From Nematopogon swammerdamellus (taxonomy: Eukaryota > Arthropoda > Insecta > Lepidoptera > Adelidae), in the NCBI GenBank assembly GCA_946902875.1, contig OX336345.1:10633395-10697394 (forward strand): 64,000 bases of DNA. Reading direction: 5' to 3'. Of this stretch, positions 54,201-64,000 are shown one piece after another. How positions within the stretch are numbered: the first letter of the stretch is position 1; every line of letters starts with the position of its first letter. A program made the translations under genes and the position numbers. The notes beneath the pieces are model-generated. The model did not search any database. It was not told where the DNA came from and saw only the letters and a program-made list of their open reading frames with translations.

Positions 54201-54788
54201 GGGTGACGCGATCTGTTGCTGCGAGACAGTTGAATTCATTTGATTGAACTGGTGACGCGCTGTACGAGATTAGTGACTTAAAATTATTTAAGGAGCTATT
54301 ATTTAAGAATTAAATAATGGTTCCGAGACTAATAAATACAAAATCTATAGCGAGTGTTTTTGTATTCGAGTCGCAACTCGAGTTATAGATGTTTTCAACT
54401 CGAGTCACTCGAGTCGCCCATGTATTCGACTCGTAACAAGACTAAGTGGGTCCAACATAACGGCGAAGCGGTCGGCCACCTGAGAGCCTTTTTAGTGCCT
54501 TCGGTGCCTTCGAACAGTTCGAACCTGGAGGTCTACTCGGAGTTGTAAAAACGATGCATCGTGCCATTTGTCGTGTCGTAACCTACTCTAATTGACATCT
54601 TTTCGATATATCGTTTTTAGAAGTACATAATAAAAAAATGGCATTGTCATTGTCGTGTCGTAACCCTACTCTTAGTTTCAAATGTCAAAGAACGAACATT
54701 TGAATTTGACCAATGAGCAAACGACAATTTTCGATAATTCCAACGACACCTCATGAGGTCTCGTTGAGATTGTCGTTTTGTTGCCACT

Positions 54789-55100
54789 ATCAATACTAAT
54801 AATAAATCTGTAAGGGATGGTCATGGAGTAAGTTACTTTGTTTTAGGAAATATTGAGTTTGTAGCCTCTATGTATGATACTAAAGCTAAATTGACGATTT
54901 TTAGAAATATTTTCTGTATGTATGTATGTATGTATGTTCCTCCATAACTCTTAAAGCCATCATCCGAATTTGATGAAACTTAGTACAAACCAATTTTACT
55001 ATACGGGACACAGGATAGGGTTACTAAAATTCACTTCCGGCTACGCTAAGATGTGGCTCCCATACAAATCGAATTGTTCCAAGCGCCGAAATATAGGGCG
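54789..55100 (-). repeat. Lepidopteran interspersed repeat, reverse copy
   Basis: The complement of 54795-55030 follows 12180-12462: AATACTAATAATAAATCTGT at one side, CATCATCCGAATTTGATGAA in the middle. An ATGT microsatellite (54915-54936) lies within. 55100-55461 is GC-rich, then AT-rich, unassigned. Confidence 0.7.
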
Positions 55101-55461
55101 GCGCGGCGCGGAGGGGGTTAGTGGCGCGGCACTGGCGGAGACTGGCGGCGCGGCGACGGCGGAGCGCGGTGTGTGTATGCATTGTCTTGAGCAGAGTTTC
55201 TTATTTAATTCGATTCATAATATTATGTAGGTTAACTTCGTTAGGTACCGGTCTATTTGATTAATTTTAGGTGCAAACCTATCGGCTGCTCCAGAGCGAA
55301 ACACTGTATTAACCAAAATGCTAAATTGTTCAGGAGAGCGAAAATAGTGGAAAATTTAAATATAACAATGTCTGTTCTATTTAAAGGAAAAGTAAATATG
55401 CAGTTAATTTAAAAGAAAATACATCTTTGTAGTGATATGTACCATATGATTTTATTGTTAT

Positions 55462-57116
55462 AACTAGCTTTTGCCCGTGGCTTCGCTCGCGTGAAATTCG
55501 TATTTCAAAGGAAGAAAGTAAGTAACTAAGGGCGAGCTGGGTTCAGGTAAACGATAAACCGTCTCGAAGAAAGTGAGTAACTTTTTGAGGCCGAAGGCGG
55601 AGTTGCTTTCAGGAAGACGATAAACCTTTTCGAAGACAGTAAGTAACTATGGGCGAGGCCGAAGGCCGAGCTGCGTTCAGGAAGAGGATAAACCATATTT
55701 AAGAAAGTAAGTAACAAAGGGCGAGGCCGAAGGCCGAGCTGCGTTCAGGAAGAGGATAACCTTTTCGAAGAAAGTAAGTAACTATGGGCGAGGCCGAAGG
55801 CCGAGCTGCGTTCAGGATGAGGGTAAACTTTTCGAAGAAAGTAAGTAACAGAGGGCGAGGCCGAAGGCCGAGCTGCGTTCAGGAAGACGATAAACCTTTT
55901 CGAAGACAGTAAGTAACTATGGGCGAGGCCGAAGGCCGAGCTGCGTTCAGGAAGAGGATAAACCATCCCTAAGAAAGTAAGTAACAAAGGGCGAGGCCAA
56001 AGGCCGAGCTGCGTTCAGGAAGAGGATAACCTTTTCGAAGAATGTAAGTAACAGAGGGCGAGTCCGAAGGCCGAGCTGCGTTCAGGAAGACCATAAATCT
56101 TCTCGAAGAAAGTAACTTCTTTGTTACTTACTTTCTTCGAAAAGGTTTATCCTCTTCCTGAACACATCTCGGCCTTCGGCCTCGCCCATAGTTACTTACT
56201 GTCTTCGAGAATTTATCGTCTTCTTGAACGCAGCTCGGCCTTCGGCCTCGCCCATAGTTACTTACTTTCTTCGAAAAGATTATCCTCTTCCTGAACGCAG
56301 CTCGGCCTTCGGCCTCGCCCATAGTTACTTACTGTCTTCGAGAAGGTTTATCGTTTTCCTGAACGCAGCTCGGCCTTCGGCCTCGCCCTCTGTTACTTAC
56401 TTTCTTCGAAAAGTTTACCCTCATCGTGAACGCAGCTCGGCCTTCGGCCTCGCCCATAGTTACTTGATTTCTTCGAAAAGTTTACCCTCATCCTGAACGC
56501 AGCTCGGCCTTCGGCCTCGCCCATAGATACTTACTGTCTTCGAAAAGGTTTATCGTCTTCCTGAACGCAGCTCGGCCTTCGGCCTCGCCCTCTGTTACTT
56601 ACTTTCTTCGAAAAGATTATCCTCTTCCTGAACGCAGCTCGGCCTTCGGCCTCGCCCATAGTTACTTACTGTCTTCGAGAAGGTTTATCGTTTTCCTGAA
56701 CGCAGCTCGGCCTTCGGCCTCGCCCTCTGTTACTTACTTTCTTCGAAAAGTTTACCCTCATCGTGAACGCAGCTCGGCCTTCGGCCTCGCCCATAGTTAC
56801 TTACTTTCTTCGAAAAGGTTATCCTCTTCCTGAACGCAGCTCGGCCTTCGGCCTCGCCCTTTGTTACTTACTTTCTTAAAGATGGTTTATCCTCTTCCTG
56901 AACGCAGCTCGGCCTTCGGCCTCGCCCATAGTTACTTACTGTCTTCGAGAAGTTTTATCGTCTTCCTGAACGCAACTCCGCCTTCGGCCTCAAAAAGTTA
57001 CTCACTTTCTTCGAGACGGTTTATCGTTTACCTGAACCCAGCTCGCCCTTAGTTACTTACTTTCTTTCTTTGAAATACGAATTTCACGCGAGCGAAGCCG
57101 CGGGCAAAAGCTAGTT
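55462..57116. repeat. Palindromic 68-bp minisatellite array
   Basis: Both ends read AACTAGCTTTTGCCCG in inverted orientation, followed by GGCTTCGCTCGCGTGAAATT. About nine units of the 68-bp minisatellite run forward (55510-56115), then about fourteen run in reverse (56130-57060). The turning point is GAAAGTAACTTCTTTGTTAC at about 56113-56132. The shared end motif and the array match 358-1905 and 22645-24590. Long frames here are repeat artefacts: 68 is not a multiple of 3, so each unit shifts the frame. Confidence 0.9.
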
Positions 57117-57534
57117 AAATAAAAAGAAGAGATTGCCGTTTTGGTGTATGTATTGCGTTCACGATTTACGAGTACCTACCTATGTGTGCATTGGTGATTT
57201 GTTTTCGTTTTTTGTTTATTGTATAATTTCATCCATAAGTTGCTACCTACGCTTGGAAAATATCAAAAAAATTAGAGGACTCAGCGCGATCGTCGCGGTG
57301 GTCATGAAGTCATGACATGACATGACTGACTGGGCTGAATGACGGGGGCGGCGGCGGCTACGGCGGCGAATGACTGGCGGTCGAGCCGGCGCGCGCGCGC
57401 GCCGCTCCGGCTCCGGTCGCTCGCTCCGCCTCGCCCCGTCGCGGACGGAGCGGCCGGCTACAGCCGGCCGCTCCGTCCGCCCCGCCTTCATCCATCCATC
57501 CACAGATTACCAATACAAAGAATATAATACTACT

Positions 57535-57628
57535 ATTGGACCGTCTTGAGGTCTCAGTGCGGAGAATGGCCCACCCGCCTTCCCAAGAGGCTGGGCAGCA
57601 AACAACAACAACAACAACAACAACAAAC
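57535..57628 (+). repeat. Short repeat with (CAA)n tail, copy 2
   Basis: Matches 32945-33045 and ends in about eight CAA units. It is inserted in copy B, and copy A has uninterrupted sequence here (47395). Confidence 0.8.
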
Positions 57629-58106
57629 TAATATATATGCTTTTGTATAAGGTGCGACACGGCGAGAACCACAAAAATATATATTTTTAATTACAACGAC
57701 GACGCGACAAACTTGCGCCGTCCGCCATCTTTTTCCACTCCCAATATATGTATATGCATCCATCCAATACTATCTAGGTATACACAAATTTGACCACAAC
57801 AACTTTTATTTTGGTCTTGGACACAAATCGCTTGTCTGTGATTGCGAGAAAAACAAAACTTTTTGTCTATGCTTTCGATATGTCACTTCTTCCGACCGAC
57901 CGAACATTTGGTTAGAGTGGGATATTTGTATGAGTTAGACACATCCCGAGATACATGCGATGTATTCGGATCTATCCGAATATATCGCAATCGAAACTCC
58001 GAGTAGACCCCCTGCGCATCCAACTCCTTTCGTGCATACTCATCTTCGATATCGACATCATATACTTATCGGCAAGTGGTATGTATGAGATGAGTGATGA
58101 TTTGGT

Positions 58107-59380
58107 GGTTTAAAAAAAAATAACCAGGGTTAATATAAAGGAAGATGCGTCGTCGCCTAATGTTGAGGCGGTGCATGTCGTTTTTGTTACGTTTTTATTT
58201 CCGTAAATAAAGCTTTCTTAGGTGGTATAACATTATAACATATAAATAACATTGCTTAAAAAAAACAAACAAAAAAAATCTTGGCTTGGCCTCCAAGCAC
58301 GCCGGTGGGTGCAAGCCGTGGCTACGGCGCTCTCCGGGACGACGCGAGACAAGCTACGAGCGATAGGTGGTGGTACTAGACACGTAGGCCACCACCACCT
58401 CCATCCCGGAGGCTCCGTATCCGTCGGACTGCGGGACGACGTCACACAGCTCTTCTATCTTTGTTGGCCCTCTTGCGTGCGTCGCTGTTGCGCAAGGCGC
58501 TGCACCGGTAACGGAGGCTGCAAGCGCCGCGATAACCCCAAGCTAACCGGTGGCGGCGGACTTCGTCCCGTCGTAGCTGGTGTGGCGGGGCGTGTCCCTG
58601 GTTCGTCATCCTCACCGGCAGACGCGGGCGATGGATCAGCGAACCGTGATGGATTGGGTGCGCTAGTTGCGAAAGAAGCAGCAGGTCTTGTCACTGGATC
58701 CGGCCACACCGCGAGGAGGGCGAGGCGTGTTGACTGGGACGCGCAACGTCACTTGTCCCTCCTCTGACACAGCGGGGTGGTGAGGCGCTAAGGCGGTGTC
58801 GCCGGTAATCCACTGCCGAGGCTGTCGGGGTCGGGTAAACGGTTCTAAAAAATTTAATTTTTTTCAAATTTTCAGAAAAAAAAATTCACCCTCTGTCAGT
58901 CTGACAGCTTCTCTTCTATTATTAGTTTTTATAGTACTCACATTTGCGATTTAAGAATTAAACTTCTAAGGCCCACTTGCACCAACACAAATTTAATATA
59001 TAAACCAGTTTAACTCGTTAAACTAGCACCCGTTGTATGTGTGAACCGCGTTTAAATCCATAACTCGCTACTTAACTTTAAACTCGTGTTGGTGCAAGAC
59101 GCGCTAAGCACGATAAAGTATTCTAGACTGATTTTGTATCTGACTTCGCACTTTATATAATTTATGACGTCATCACGTAAAACTATCGTCCGTAAACCGA
59201 CTTTACAGACAACCAATTTTTTTATTTAATATATCTAAAAAGAATGAAATAAAAACAAACGGACATCCTAACAAAAAAAACCTAGAACTAAAAAGTGTTA
59301 AATACCTAATACTTAGTTCTCTGTCGTGCGCGTAGCGACGCATCTTCTGTAATTTAACCCTGGTTATTTTTTTTTAAACC
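58107..59380. mobile_element. TIR element with GC-rich interior
   Basis: Both ends read GGTTTAAAAAAAAATAACCA followed by GGGTTAA, in inverted orientation, then GAAGATGCGTCG within 20 bp. No TSD was resolved. The interior has a GC-rich segment (58280-58840) with a 171-codon frame I cannot assign, and a MITE (58969-59106). Confidence 0.6.
58969..59106. repeat. MITE, Tc1/mariner type
   Basis: AGGCCCACTTGCACCAACAC pairs with GTGTTGGTGCAAGACGCGC at the other end; TA lies on both sides. Confidence 0.7.
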
Positions 59381-59561
59381 AACTCGCATAGTGCAGTGCG
59401 TACCTACGAATACCTCATACCTGCGAATGGCACTGTCCCGCCAGGTAGATCTATTCGCAGGAAATCAAATAGGACACTCCCAGTTCTTATTTAAAATCTC
59501 TGTTTGGCAAACCTACGAGTTTTTAGTTAATAATCTATGTTTGGCGTACCTGCGAATAGCC

Positions 59562-59735
59562 CTGCCCTAACGTGACACTCTGTGAGTGTGTGCGTGCGTA
59601 CGGATAAGGAACACTAAAAATGTGGTGAAATTTTTATAATTTGAATAACAGGAGAATTTTTTAGGAGGATGAAAATTTTCTAGGAGATTTTCGAAGTCAA
59701 TCTAGGAGAATTCAAAATTTGAGTTGGCAACACTG
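59562..59735 (-). repeat. Partial hAT element end (family of 42993-44628)
   Basis: The complement from 59735 reads CCAGTGTTGCCAACTC and follows the left end of 42993-44628 to about AGTGTTCCTTATCCG, then joins TGTGAGTGTGTGCGTGCG-type sequence also found near 44300. The other end is missing. 59381-59561 and 59736-59951 hold nothing recognised. Confidence 0.75.
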
Positions 59736-59951
59736 GACGTGACTGGCTCCAAAGGACTTTGTATCCAGAGTGATTATTAAAAAAAAAAAAGAGAATATAA
59801 CCCACCCAACCCCTACGTTTTACTAGAACAAAACCACAGAGTAAATAATCACAACAAAACCAAAGAATATATTACTACTAATCTAGGGCGTAACAAAACG
59901 TTTGCTTGGAGTCTAGCCTTCAACCTGCTGCTTGAATCTTGAATTTGAAAA

Positions 59952-60032
59952 ATGTCGACCGTAGCTGTGTTACCGCGGCTTTTGGTAAATGCTGCGAAAG
60001 CTGAAGCGCGCCTGGCCGAATTGAAAACAAAG
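59952..60032 (+). CDS. Possible first coding exon of an unknown gene
   Basis: An ATG in good context (GAAAAATGTC) opens MSTVAVLPRLLVNAAKAEAR, then LAELKTK, ending at AAG/GTTAGA, a weak but possible donor. The Ala/Leu-rich start with Arg and Lys and no acidic residue in the first 17 could be a mitochondrial targeting segment (inference). No following exon was recognised before the window ends. It may equally be a chance frame, which read through stops at 60052. Confidence 0.25.
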
Positions 60033-60364
60033 GTTAGAGCTTTATTCATGCAGTAACTTTCAACTAGAGAAAGTTGTATGACAGCTGCTATGTGAGTGCA
60101 GCATGGATTGGAGCGCTCTTACCCCCGGGGTGGGCAAAAAGTAACAGCAGAAATTTCAATTTTCTTTAATATTGGTTGTATATTAAAGCGATTAAATTAA
60201 AAAATTGTGTTAAAAGATGAATTATAGTGAAAGAATTGTTTGCCGGGAACGCGTAGTTTCGGAGAAAATAAGTTTTGAATAACACATTTTGCATAAAAAA
60301 ATAATTTTCGATTTTTTTTTTAGATGCGCCAAAACATTTATTTTGAATGGGAATTTATGCAAAT

Positions 60365-61156
60365 TTTATAGTATTATTCGGTTCAAATGCTGTTAGGATA
60401 CTACCTTTTGGAATGGAGCGGCATATGACGTCACGCCTCGCCTGTCAGTACAGTTAGCAACGCTGTCGGGAAAGCGCTAGGCATGGCTTAGGTAACTCCG
60501 TTATGTATGAGATTGGATATACTGCATATCATTCCAAGCATAGATATTTATATGAAAAGCAACAGTAATTTGTAGCTGCTATGTGCAAAACGCAACGCGC
60601 TAAACGCTGGCTGAGTCGATGCCGACGCCAAACCGAAAAAAATGATTTGTTTTAAATATTGGTTTTATCCATGCAGCGCTTCAGCGAATGCATAAAAATG
60701 CGTGTTTAGTGATAGCGTTATATCAAGCGCTGTGCTTGCTGGCATGTTGGGATATTCTCGGGCGGGTTTCAGATATTGTCGCGCCGCACGTGTTCGTTCG
60801 TTCGCTCGACTCGTTCGGCTCGAGCTTCGGTTCCTTTCGGTTCCGTTCGTACCGACAGCCTACCGCGTCGCCGAATCACGCCGCGTGTTCGTTCTTTCGC
60901 TTTCACTCCCGTAAATGAATGAATGGATATAGGATAATATCCTATATCCATTCATATATATACAGATATATTATATCAGTGTGCTAAAAAGAGAAGGAAG
61001 GATTTCTTTCCGAAATGCGAAGTATATCTACTTGCAAAAAAATAAATTAAGTGATTAATATTATTCATCTGACTGTTTTTCTGACCCTACAAGTCATCAC
61101 TGTCGCGTCACGCAACGCAACTCCAAAAGGTAGTATCCTAACAGCATTTGAACCGG
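60365..61156. repeat. Inverted-repeat element, class open
   Basis: CGGTTCAAATGCTGTTAGGA with TACTACCTTTTGGA (60371-60404) is repeated inverted at 61117-61150. Between them lies no recognised gene; a perfect palindrome is at 60920-60954. 60050-60364 has nothing recognised. Confidence 0.6.
60920..60954. repeat. 35-bp perfect palindrome
   Basis: TGAATGGATATAGGAT, the spacer AAT, then the exact complement ATCCTATATCCATTCA. Confidence 0.9.
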
Positions 61157-61162
61157 ATAATA

Positions 61163-61225
61163 GCTTATCTGTATAGTAACCGCACTAAACGAAACGTTGG
61201 TCGAAACGGCTATGAAAATAGTTCG
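61163..61225 (+). repeat. SINE fragment (5S/tRNA-like family)
   Basis: CCGCACTAAACGAAACGTTG and GTCGAAACGGCTATGAAAAT match the SINE body. It is truncated on both sides. Confidence 0.65.
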
Positions 61226-61263
61226 TAAATTATTAAAAAATTCGAAAATATTAACGGTTGTGG

Positions 61264-62055
61264 TGGTTGTTGTGTGTCCCGCCGAGTCGGCCTCGGGATG
61301 AATTTGGACAAGACGAAAGTCATGTTCAACGAACACGTCGTCCCGGGGCACGTAACAGAGGCGACCCTCGAAGTTGTGCAGGATTATGTCTATCTTGGAC
61401 AAACCATCCAGCTAGGGAAGCACAACTTTGACAAGGAGGCCAACAGAAGGATTCAGCTAGGCTGGGCGGCATTTGGGAAACTCCGCCACATCTTTTCCGG
61501 TTTTTCCCAGTGGTCAGATTGATGGTCAGACTAGTCTAGCAAACGGGAATTTTTTTTCCCATTGGTTAGATTAATTTGACATCCATTCTCCATCCCACAG
61601 TCATTGAAGATGAAGGTTTTCAATCAGTGCGTTCTGCCAGTAATGATGTACAGAGCGGAAACGTGGACCCTGACAATGGGCCTGGTCCACAAATTTAAAG
61701 TCGCTCAGCGAGCTATGCAAAGAGCAATGCTCGGCATTTCTTTGACCGATAAAATCCGTAACGACGTGATACGTCAAAGAACTAAGGTAGTCGACATTGC
61801 TAAGAAAATAAGCAAGCTGAAGTGGCAGTGGGCTGGGCACATCTGTCGTAGACCCGACAACCGATGGGGTAGACGGGTGCTCAAATGGAGGCCACGTACA
61901 AGCAAACGTAGCGTGGGACGCCCCCAGGCTAGGTGGCCAGATAACCTAAAAAAGGTAGCCGGGAGTGGATGGATGAGAAGAGCGGAAGACCGCGTGTGGT
62001 GGCGTGCCTTGGGAGAGGCCTATGTCCAGCAGTGGACCGATACAGGCTGATGATG
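61264..62055 (+). mobile_element. 5'-truncated RTE-type LINE with TSD
   Basis: AACGGTTGTGG is duplicated at 61253-61263 and 62056-62066. The insert encodes the end of an RTE-group reverse transcriptase: GMNLDKTKVMFNEHV, VYLGQTIQLG and EANRRIQLGWAAFGKLRHIF. Then SLKMKVFNQCVLPVMMYRAE, AGHICRRPDNRWGRRVLKW, VGRPQARWPDNLKKVAGSGW and WWRALGEAYVQQWTDTG, followed by TGATGATGAA, the usual RTE tail. About 85 bases (61500-61585) interrupt the frame between HIFS and IPQSLK. Confidence 0.9.
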
Positions 62056-62065
62056 AACGGTTGTG

Positions 62066-63110
62066 GCCCAGTACACTCTGGATTGCTTAGTGTACATACA
62101 CAAGAAGGCTGCAGAATATCCCTCTCACTCGGAGGTTCACTCTTATGAGACAAGACACAGGGCTGACCTACGACCAATACCCTGTCGTCTGGCGCGCGCA
62201 CAGCAACATGCAGATAGCGAAAAAATTTTATTGTTTAACCATGTACACAAGGATATACGCTTATTATCGCCTAAATTGTTCAAAAAATCTATAAAGAAAA
62301 TTTAGCTTGACAATCCGGATATTACGGATAACCAAAGGTTTCAAAAATTACAGTAGTGTAATCCATTTATATCAGAGTCTAGTCAGAAGCCGTCTAGAGT
62401 ATACCTCTGTCATATGGTCACCCCACTATACTATACATAGAGACCGTATAGAAAGTGTTAAAAAAAAAAAAATTTTCTTCGGGCAATATCGATTAGACAT
62501 GGTTTAAAAGGTCATTGAAAACATATGACCAGAGATTGCAACATTTTAGAAAGGAAGGTGTGGATCTAAGCTTACGATGGCTTCACCGAACATATCCGGG
62601 CCCATCGGCAGTAGAGGAGGGTATTAATCGAGGCCGGGACTAGCGAGTGGCCACTCTAAATTTCCCGCGCATGCTTCACGTTTCGGCTCGCTTCAAGCCC
62701 TCGTCAGCTAGTCTGCGTTGACTAGGACGCGGGGAAACCACCAGTCCCGCTCTCGACCTCCCTCTCTCTACCTATCCATATTCTCTCTATATAGATTCTC
62801 TTGTCGTTCGACGTAATATGCTGGACATAATGTGCCTCTATAATATAATTAATGCCCAGCTACATACTACTATTCATTCAAAAATTTGTTTTAACACTTG
62901 TTGTGCTAGGACTAGGCGACCTAAGTTGTTTTTGCTTCCGCTTTGTAACAATAACATGGCATACTATAACCCCATATTGCGAATGTGTCGTTTATATGAA
63001 TCTGTTAGAGATAATGATGCTGAAGTGGATATATTCAGTTACTCGTCTCGCCGGTTTAAAAAACGTGTACAGGATATTTGTCGTACACTGTAATTGTGTG
63101 TACGCGCGGT
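62066..63110 (+). mobile_element. CR1-like LINE fragments, rearranged
   Basis: 62066-62305 encodes HSYETRHRADLRPIPCRLAR and LFNHVHKDIRLLSPKLFKKS, a C-terminal block. 62307-62507 encodes YSSVIHLYQSLVRSRLEYTS and VIWSPHY, which in CR1-type proteins lies before that block. 62818-63093 encodes FSYSSRRFKKRVQDICRTL, another C-terminus. The order shows at least two LINE pieces side by side; the 168-bp repeat (62557-62727) is inserted in the second. Frames are broken in several places. Confidence 0.7.
62557..62727 (-). repeat. 168-bp conserved repeat, copy 3
   Basis: Reverse copy of 11937-12106 with very few differences, inside LINE-derived sequence. Confidence 0.9.
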
Positions 63111-63138
63111 AAGTTCTTTCTTCTATTCGCGTTCCTGG

Positions 63139-63355
63139 CAGTGGCGGCTCTGGCCAATGAATTTGAGTGAGGCACCACCTACATAATAGCATTTAATTAA
63201 TGTTGTATTGCAGTTTTCATTTCGAGGACAGGACGTGCCCAAAGTCTAGCAATAAATAAACATCCATGTTGATTTTTTTTTCTTTACCTTCAAGATAATT
63301 AAGTGAGGCGGCGTGAGGCGGCGCCTCACTTGCTTCACCTGGGGAACCGCCACTG
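63139..63355. mobile_element. hAT-type MITE, 217 bp
   Basis: The ends CAGTGGCGG and CCGCCACTG are inverted and flanked by the exact 8-bp duplication GTTCCTGG (63131-63138, 63356-63363). GTGAGGC/GCCTCAC motifs repeat inside. No coding. Confidence 0.9.
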
Positions 63356-63363
63356 GTTCCTGG

Positions 63364-64000
63364 ATACACACATGTTATACACACACATTTCGTTTCTGTT
63401 AGCTTATTTTAATTTTGCTGTCATTCGCCTACATATTTCTAGTTATTGTTGTCAGTTTCATTTTTTATATTTAACTTTTTTTTTCTGTTCTAATTATTGT
63501 TCTATTTTTTAAATTTATTTTACTGCAATAAATTAACCACGAAGTGTACAAACGTTTAGGAACTATGTCGGTAAATTATAGTTATTTTTGTATTTTAACA
63601 TGTTGTGACATATTTCTGTTGTTTGTGCCAAAATAAATAAATAAATAAATAAAATCCAATTTATAATTTACAAGCTGTGTCCGCGGCTCCGCCCGCTCTC
63701 ATATTCCACTTCACTGCTAACCTCATAAGCTATTTAGCGTGATACTAAGTAGCCTATAGTTGATGGGAAGAATCAAGCTATCCGTAGAATTTTGTTTTAT
63801 TAAAATTGGTTCAGTGGTTCTCGAGTTATAAGCGGACAGACAGACACTCAGACAGACAGAAAGCAGACGTTGGATTTTATTGTAGGTAAGGAAGGAAGAG
63901 AATTTTATATTATTAATTTCTGCACCAGTGACGCCCCGTAGATATAAATTGATGATATTATTATTGATTGACCTTATTATTCATTTAATTTGAAAAGGTG
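63364..64000 (+). repeat. LINE tail and lepidopteran interspersed repeat
   Basis: The T-rich stretch to 63630 followed by five AAAT units (63632-63652) looks like a LINE 3' end. From 63670, GCTGTGTCCGCGGCTCCGCC begins a common lepidopteran repeat that ends with GGTTCAGTGGTTCTCGAGTT and GACAGACAGAC (63805-63860). The last 100 bases show nothing recognised. Confidence 0.6.

Larger units (their letters stand above)
47884..54441. mobile_element. TIR element with ACTCGAGT-rich ends, split by a LINE
   Basis: The left end CGTTGTAACGAGTCGAGT and the reversed right end TCTTGTTACGAGTCGAAT are inverted copies, both next to CTAA (47880-47883, 54442-54445), which may be a 4-bp duplication. Both subterminal regions are rich in ACTCGAGT/GACTCGAG. 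A large palindrome (53934-54200) belongs to its right part. The LINE 48068-53850 is inserted in it. Bases 47762-47879 and 54446-54526 outside it show nothing recognised. Confidence 0.5.
54527..58012. mobile_element. TIR element 'GGRGGTCTACTCGG', copy B, with nested insertions
   Basis: Collinear with copy A (45303-47761) and with the same ends. Sequence shared with A is 54527-54790, 57119-57530 and 57630-58012. Insertions only in B are 54791-57118 (a lepidopteran repeat plus the palindromic minisatellite) and 57535-57628. The shared part holds a short LINE 3' end in reverse (57208-57265), which matches the 3' UTR of the CR1-like LINE at 53800-53845. Confidence 0.82.

Noticed and set aside
58252..58767. 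171-codon frame as a host gene
   Set aside because: Lies inside a TIR element, starts in an A-rich run, and the GC-rich composition gives open frames on both strands.

Overview
The window looks like nuclear DNA of a moth or butterfly. It holds split eukaryotic genes, very dense transposable elements (TEs), and repeat motifs I know from lepidopteran genomes: the 'GCCCGCGGCTCCGCTCGCGTGAAATTCG'-type repeat end, and 3' tails ending in 'acagacagacag'. No species is assigned. All assignments are by reading; no search was run.

Only a few host genes are visible. (1) A glutamine-hydrolysing asparagine synthetase lies on + at 16162-17817 as one uninterrupted 551-codon coding exon behind a splice acceptor. 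(2) The alpha subunit shared by protein farnesyltransferase and geranylgeranyltransferase I lies on - at 36964-31284. Five exons join with consensus splice sites into exactly 340 codons including the stop. (3) A small unrecognised Cys/Lys-rich two-exon gene on + (28007-31043) converges on (2). (4) A short possible first coding exon lies at 59952-60032. All else that can be recognised is mobile or repeated DNA.

Layout. 0-5.8 kb: minisatellite composite, mariner remnant, 5'-truncated LINE. 6-9.5 kb: a doubtful hAT-like remnant and two PIF/Harbinger-like elements. 11.5-15.2 kb: a P-superfamily-like element with 39-bp identical terminal inverted repeats (TIRs), an exact 8-bp target site duplication (TSD), exons for a THAP DNA-binding domain and an internal 1.1-kb hairpin. 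15.4-16.1 kb: a TIR element directly before the asparagine synthetase exon. 18-22.6 kb: PIF-like element, mariner-like element, a 52-bp derivative of the P-like element with its own 8-bp TSD, and a 0.4-kb hairpin. 22.6-24.6 kb: 68-bp minisatellite. 28-37 kb: the two convergent genes with TE-filled introns. 37.26-42.95 kb: a complete I-type LINE with both ORFs open and a 13-bp TSD, about 0.3 kb upstream of the prenyltransferase start. 43-44.6 kb: hAT element. 45.3-58 kb: two copies of one TIR element. Between them is a nest: a TIR element contains a CR1-like LINE, which contains a second THAP-coding P-like element, which contains a MITE. 58-64 kb: more TIR elements, RTE and CR1-like LINE pieces and a hAT MITE.

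The most interesting signal is the P-like/THAP family in three forms: 3.7 kb with a THAP-only reading frame, 2.5 kb inside a LINE reverse transcriptase with an 8-bp TSD, and a 52-bp remnant of nothing but ends. None shows a transposase catalytic domain. The THAP-only frame recalls the truncated repressors made by deleted Drosophila P elements; that parallel is inference.
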